From Bacillota bacterium (GTDB lineage Bacteria > Bacillota > Clostridia > Christensenellales > SZUA-584): a DNA stretch of 15,846 nt. Position 1 is the stretch's first letter; every line of letters starts with the position of its first letter. The translations under genes were made by a program, and so were the position numbers. The stretch lies in NCBI GenBank assembly GCA_023399095.1, contig JAEWQS010000165.1, forward strand, positions 1-15,846, read 5' to 3'. This document shows positions 12,332 through 15,846 of the stretch, in pieces. The notes beneath the pieces were generated by a model. That model ran no database searches. It saw only the letters and a list, made by a program, of their open reading frames with translations, and was not told the origin of the DNA.

Positions 12332-13768
12332 TTATTTTTCCGTCTTTTCCCCTGTCTGTGCGGCTTTGGTCTCCGCCGTATCAGCGTTTGCCTGAGCGTT
12401 GAGTTTTTCAAGTTCACGCTGCTTGTCTTTGCCCAGATATTCGGGCAGCTCCATGCCCGCCATGTTAAAAAGCTCGTTCATGGGCGGCAGGCTTTTCATA
12501 AGACCGGACAGGAAATTCGCTGTGGACGATTCGCCCTTGCCGCTGCCGCTGTCCCATACAGTGACCTTGTCGATCTTCAAGTTCTTAATCGCTTCCACCT
12601 GTACCTTGACGATCTCTTCCATCTTATCCGCAATCATCATACGCACCGCCGCGTTGGTATCCCCGTCAGCTGCGCCGATGATCTGTTTAAAGCCCGCGGC
12701 CTGTTTGGCGAGCACCTCATTGATACCTTTGGCTTGCGCTTCCATCTTTGCGAATATCGCGTCCGCTTCACCCTTGGCCATTCTTCTTAAGCGCTCTGCC
12801 TCGGCTTCGGCGTCGATTTCCGCTTTTCTCTTGGCAATTTCGGCTTGCACGATGATATCCGCTTCCTTGGAGGCCTGCTCACGGCTTGCCCTCTGGCGCT
12901 CTGCCGCTTCTTCCGCCGCGTACGCTTCTTCGAGCGCTTTGGCCGTCTGCACCTTTTCCGCTGCGGTCGCACGTCTTAAGGCTTCGGCTTCCCGCTCTCT
13001 TCTCAGCGCATCGGAGTTCGCGACCGTGATTTTCGCAGTGTTCTCACCCTCGATAGCTTGTGAATTGGCCTCGGCCACATTGACTCTTTCGTCCTTCTGA
13101 GCCAGCGCTTCACCGATAGAGCCGTCTCTGTTCTTTTCGGCGACGCTCTTTCTCGCGTCGTTGATCGCCTTGGCGGCCGCTTCCTTACCCAGCGCATCGA
13201 TATAGCCCGATTCGTCATTGATATCCGTCACGTTCACGTTGATGAGCCGCAGACCGATCTTTTTGAGCTCAGACTCCACGTTGCGCGACACCTCTTCGAG
13301 GAACAGGTCTCTGTCCGTATTGATCTCCTCAATATCCATCGTCGCGACGACGAGACGCAGCTGACCGAACAGTATATCCTTGGCAAGTTCTTCGATTTCA
13401 TCGAGCTTAAGCCCCAGCAGACGCTCTGCCGCATTTTGCATGATGCCAGGCTCTGTTGATATACCGACCGTAAACCGCGAGGGAACGTCGATACGGATAT
13501 TTTGCTTAGACAGCGCACTTTTCAGATCCACCGTGATGGACATTGGCGTTAAGTTCATGAACTGATAGTGCTGGAACACGGGCCATATAAACGCTGCACC
13601 GCCGTGTATGCATTTGGCGCTGGCCATATCTCCGTCGGCACCCTTGCCAACTTTACCATACACGACAAGAATTCTGTCCGATGGACATTTCTTGTAGCGC
13701 GTTAAAATCGCGATGAATGTCGTGAACAGAATCACGACGGCGATAACAATAAGTATCAATGTATCCAT
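12332..13768 (-). CDS. floT: Flotillin-like SPFH-domain protein
   Basis: A 478-residue homologue of Bacillus FloT/YuaG, a scaffold of ordered membrane microdomains. Residues 1-23 are a hydrophobic membrane hairpin or anchor (MDTLILIVIAVVILFTTFIA). The SPFH domain follows (about 27-200), with the early GKVGKG and IWPVFQ segments and GLRLINVNVTDINDESGYIDALG (172-194). A long Ala/Glu/Arg-rich coiled coil (195-350) with many EA(E/A) repeats mediates oligomerisation. The C-terminal part (350-478) contains NFLSGLMKSLPPMNELF, typical of FloT ends. GGAG lies 6 nt before the ATG. The nfeD-like gene ends 13 bp upstream, the usual YuaF-YuaG arrangement, so the two are one operon. It ends at a strong terminator. 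The gene symbol is by similarity. Confidence 0.92.
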   Translation of the reverse strand: MDTLILIVIAVVILFTTFIAILTRYKKCPSDRILVVYGKVGKGADGDMASAKCIHGGAAFIWPVFQHYQFMNLTPMSITVDLKSALSKQNIRIDVPSRFTVGISTEPGIMQNAAERLLGLKLDEIEELAKDILFGQLRLVVATMDIEEINTDRDLFLEEVSRNVESELKKIGLRLINVNVTDINDESGYIDALGKEAAAKAINDARKSVAEKNRDGSIGEALAQKDERVNVAEANSQAIEGENTAKITVANSDALRREREAEALRRATAAEKVQTAKALEEAYAAEEAAERQRASREQASKEADIIVQAEIAKRKAEIDAEAEAERLRRMAKGEADAIFAKMEAQAKGINEVLAKQAAGFKQIIGAADGDTNAAVRMMIADKMEEIVKVQVEAIKNLKIDKVTVWDSGSGKGESSTANFLSGLMKSLPPMNELFNMAGMELPEYLGKDKQRELEKLNAQANADTAETKAAQTGEKTEK

Positions 13769-13781
13769 AGTGATCTCCTTT

Positions 13782-14390
13782 TTATCTTTTTACGATAAGC
13801 GTGCTGCCGGTTTTGCCAACAACGCGTACTGACGTACCTGTAGGGATTCTCTGCTCATCATCCGTAATGGCCTCAGCCTCCACAAGCTGCTGCTGAAATT
13901 CCACCATGACCTTGCCTCTGCCCGTACGCTGTGCGGGAATCGGTATGTAAACCTCAGCATCCTTGCCTATTGCGTTGCTGTATACAAGATTGCCGCTGGC
14001 CTGCATGTGCATCATCGCGTAAAACATCAGCCCGATGAGCAGCATAGCGAGAAGTCCCGCCGCCACTGAGATAAGAATGATTAGTGCGGTACCCAGAGAC
14101 GTGCCGCTGAGCGCGTAACCCGTCCAGCCGAATATGCAGAAAAACGCCACAAGGCCTCTGATTGTGAAAAAACGAAAGCCCGCCACACTCTCACTTGCTT
14201 CGTGCGCATCCACATCCGGGCCCACATCGATATCCGTATCGGCGTCCATGTCCGTATCCACATCGGTATCGTGGCCGCCCAGCCCCACAATTGTGAGTAT
14301 GGCCTGAATAATCAGTATTAACGTGAAAGGGATTGCCGCATAAAGAAACATATGCTGCAGCGCACTCAGCGTATTCCACCATTCTGCCAT
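13782..14390 (-). CDS. NfeD/YuaF-like membrane protein with OB-fold tail
   Basis: A 202-residue partner of flotillin. It has three membrane helices (about 13-37, 76-94 and 100-128) and a C-terminal beta-barrel (OB-fold) domain from about 135 to 202, with GKDAEVYIPIP, GRGKVMVEF and GTSVRVVGKTGSTLIVKR typical of short NfeD proteins. Between helices 1 and 2 lies an acidic segment of alternating Asp (HDTDVDTDMDADTDIDVGPD, 40-59), possibly a cation-binding loop. NfeD proteins work with flotillin-type SPFH proteins at the membrane. AGGTGAT precedes the ATG, and the flotillin gene follows after 13 bp. The operon start is probably the -10 at 14416-14421. Confidence 0.87.
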   Translation of the reverse strand: MAEWWNTLSALQHMFLYAAIPFTLILIIQAILTIVGLGGHDTDVDTDMDADTDIDVGPDVDAHEASESVAGFRFFTIRGLVAFFCIFGWTGYALSGTSLGTALIILISVAAGLLAMLLIGLMFYAMMHMQASGNLVYSNAIGKDAEVYIPIPAQRTGRGKVMVEFQQQLVEAEAITDDEQRIPTGTSVRVVGKTGSTLIVKR

Positions 14391-14415
14391 ATGATCACCT
14401 CAACTGTTTTTACAT

Positions 14416-14421
14416 ATTATA
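14416..14421 (-). promoter_or_regulatory. Probable -10 of the nfeD-flotillin operon
   Basis: A perfect TATAAT on the minus strand, 25 bp before the nfeD-like start codon. No good -35 is seen at 16-18 bp, and TG is two bases too far upstream for a standard extended -10. The acyltransferase gene ends 42 bp upstream, so read-through from it is also possible. Confidence 0.4.
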
Positions 14422-14462
14422 ATACAAAGTAACTATTATTGATAGAATTTGCGAAAAAATCT

Positions 14463-15722
14463 TCATCTCCACTTTCCGCCGCAGACGCGGTGCAGCTCCT
14501 CCGTCAGATGGAACCAGCGCATCGTGTCGTTGCGCTCAGGATAGAATTCGTAGAAATCGCTTCTGTAAAACGTGTAAAACCGCGAGATATCCGTGCACAT
14601 GCCGTATGTGGGCACGGCGTCTGTGGATAACGTGAAAGAAAACGGCTCGCCATGCTTGGTGCCTTCGAACTTCAGCCCCTCGCGCGAAAGCGAAAGCATC
14701 CCGTCTCCGGCGATAATGGAGGTCGCGCCTTTCTTAAGCCGCTTGTACTTTGGCAGCAAACCCAGCTTCACGCGTTCACTGAAATGAAAGCCGCTGCCTG
14801 ATACTTCGGCTCTTGCTCTTTCTCGCTGCAGCTCATACCAGTGTGATATTGTTTCGGGCACCTCGGAGGTGTCGTCGAGCGGAATCAAGTCGTAATAATC
14901 GTTGACCCTTGCGCCGTTGCCGCACGCTTCGCAGCGGATGGTATCGCCTTTGGCGCGCATGGTATAAAGCGCGCCGCATTTGGGGCACAGATACAGCAGA
15001 TCGTGAAGATTTTTAGCCATCTCACCGCTGCCGTTGTATTTCACTCTTTGCTGCTTGTTCCATGTGTAATCATCATGAGCAAGCTCTCTGTTCAGCGTTT
15101 CCTGAATCTCGTCTGCGCTCAGCTCTTTCAGCTGTTCAGGCGTGAAAAGCTTGTCCACCACAATCTCGACGCGGCCCGGCCGCTGGTCGAGACAATGCTT
15201 GGTGTTGGTCATATAGCCGCCCGCAATTTTGGTATAGTACACCGTGACACCCAAGAATTTGAGCAGCTTGCCGCTGCCAATGGCGCAGGGCTGGCCGCCG
15301 CCCGATATCGAGCTCATCCCTTCGGGGAACATGCAGACGCGTCCGCCCTGCCTGATGACGCGAATGATCTCCTTGATGGTATGCGGATCGGGCACGAAAT
15401 TGCGCTTGGGTATCACCTGCATCAGCTTGAATATCGGGTACAGGTGCGAGCGGAAAAACTCGTTATACCCCACCACGTAGTTAAGCCGGTGCGGCAGCAC
15501 GGCGGGCGCGGTATAAAGATAGTCCACGCGCGACGCATGATTGCTGATAAGGATATACGGGTTTTTGTCCTTGGACGGGCGAGCATTGAACGTAAATTTA
15601 ATGCCCAGCTTTTTGTTCAGAAACAGCCGCCAGATATTGATTAATAATAGATAGATGATTGCGGGTGGCTTTTTCGTGTGCTTTAGGGCGATTTTTTGCT
15701 GGAGTGTGCGCTTTTGTTTCAT
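14463..15722 (-). CDS. PlsC-type 1-acylglycerol-3-phosphate acyltransferase with zinc ribbon and C-terminal extension
   Basis: A 419-residue protein, about twice the length of a typical PlsC. After a basic start and one hydrophobic segment (about 20-36), the acyltransferase domain has NHASRVD (61-67, the NHx4D catalytic pair) and FPEG (132-135, substrate-phosphate site), with IPKRNF (104-109) between them. Lysophosphatidic acid acylation at the membrane is the family role. Residues 246-267 form a zinc ribbon (CPKCG and CEACG). The last part (about 290-419) is a beta-rich domain with STDAVPTYGM and FYRSDFYEFYP that may be PH- or GRAM-like; this is inferred. AGGAGCGGCC precedes the ATG. It lies just upstream of the nfeD-flotillin pair on the same strand, suggesting a membrane-lipid role. 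Confidence 0.87.
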   Translation of the reverse strand: MKQKRTLQQKIALKHTKKPPAIIYLLLINIWRLFLNKKLGIKFTFNARPSKDKNPYILISNHASRVDYLYTAPAVLPHRLNYVVGYNEFFRSHLYPIFKLMQVIPKRNFVPDPHTIKEIIRVIRQGGRVCMFPEGMSSISGGGQPCAIGSGKLLKFLGVTVYYTKIAGGYMTNTKHCLDQRPGRVEIVVDKLFTPEQLKELSADEIQETLNRELAHDDYTWNKQQRVKYNGSGEMAKNLHDLLYLCPKCGALYTMRAKGDTIRCEACGNGARVNDYYDLIPLDDTSEVPETISHWYELQRERARAEVSGSGFHFSERVKLGLLPKYKRLKKGATSIIAGDGMLSLSREGLKFEGTKHGEPFSFTLSTDAVPTYGMCTDISRFYTFYRSDFYEFYPERNDTMRWFHLTEELHRVCGGKWR

Positions 15723-15748
15723 AGGCCGCTCCTGACGTTTTTGATGGT

Positions 15749-15757
15749 ATTATAACA
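15749..15757 (-). promoter_or_regulatory. Extended -10 promoter of the acyltransferase gene
   Basis: TGTTATAAT on the minus strand, 27 bp before the start codon. No recognisable -35. The element is identical to those of rpmE and the 156-aa gene. Beyond it, to the right edge, no gene can be assigned. Confidence 0.55.
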
Positions 15758-15846
15758 TCACAAGCGACAAATATCTGCATTTTTTCTTATGATGCGACAT
15801 GGCGTGTGTTTTTTACCAGCCAAAATAGCAATCCTGTTGCCACTTC

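Noticed and set aside
12399..13100. Long plus-strand open frame opposite flotillin (233 codons)
   Set aside because: Ser/Ala-rich antisense shadow of the coiled-coil codons, with no Shine-Dalgarno. Similar shadows at 6426-6968, 8977-9426, 9877-10380 and 15003-15644 were left out for the same reason.
15781..15846. Partial gene at the right edge on the minus strand
   Set aside because: Two or three frames stay open for only 10-28 codons and none shows a recognisable protein end.

Overview
The window looks like chromosome of a Firmicutes bacterium, probably a clostridial lineage, with intermediate GC. This rests on sigma-A-type promoters (several with an extended -10), strong Shine-Dalgarno sites, a zinc-type ribosomal protein L31, a YuaF/YuaG-like NfeD-flotillin pair and a standalone TrpB2-type tryptophan synthase beta chain. 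I cannot name the genus. No rRNA, tRNA, CRISPR array or intact transposase was seen.

Layout. (1) 1-1525: rpmE (cut by the left edge) and an MFS exporter, both on the minus strand with their own promoters. (2) 1567-3122: a single-gene trpB2 unit with a strong promoter, a leader of about 100 nt rich in spaced GAG/TAG triplets, and a clean terminator. (3) 3148-5306, plus strand: a small membrane PH-like protein, a cupin gene broken by one in-frame TAA, then a GNAT acetyltransferase and a TetR regulator behind a promoter covered by a perfect 12-bp inverted repeat, probably the TetR operator. (4) 5326-8554, minus strand: an unrecognised 156-aa protein with its own promoter and terminator, a zinc-ribbon/RbsC-type permease fusion, and a membrane-anchored Ntn-hydrolase of the choloylglycine hydrolase type. 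(5) 8558-12212, minus strand: a chemoreceptor with several HAMP-like units and a CPBP-family membrane protease. Between them lies a MITE-like element of about 180 bp that has replaced the last codons of the protease gene. (6) 12281-15757, minus strand: flotillin, NfeD and a PlsC-type acyltransferase fused to a zinc ribbon, a plausible membrane-organisation neighbourhood.

Most of the window is core or housekeeping membrane and signalling functions. I did not find a complete new multi-gene system. The signals most worth following are the TRAP-like triplet leader of trpB2, the MITE-like insertion that rewrites a protein C-terminus, and the zinc-ribbon permease fusion that has no ABC partner genes beside it.
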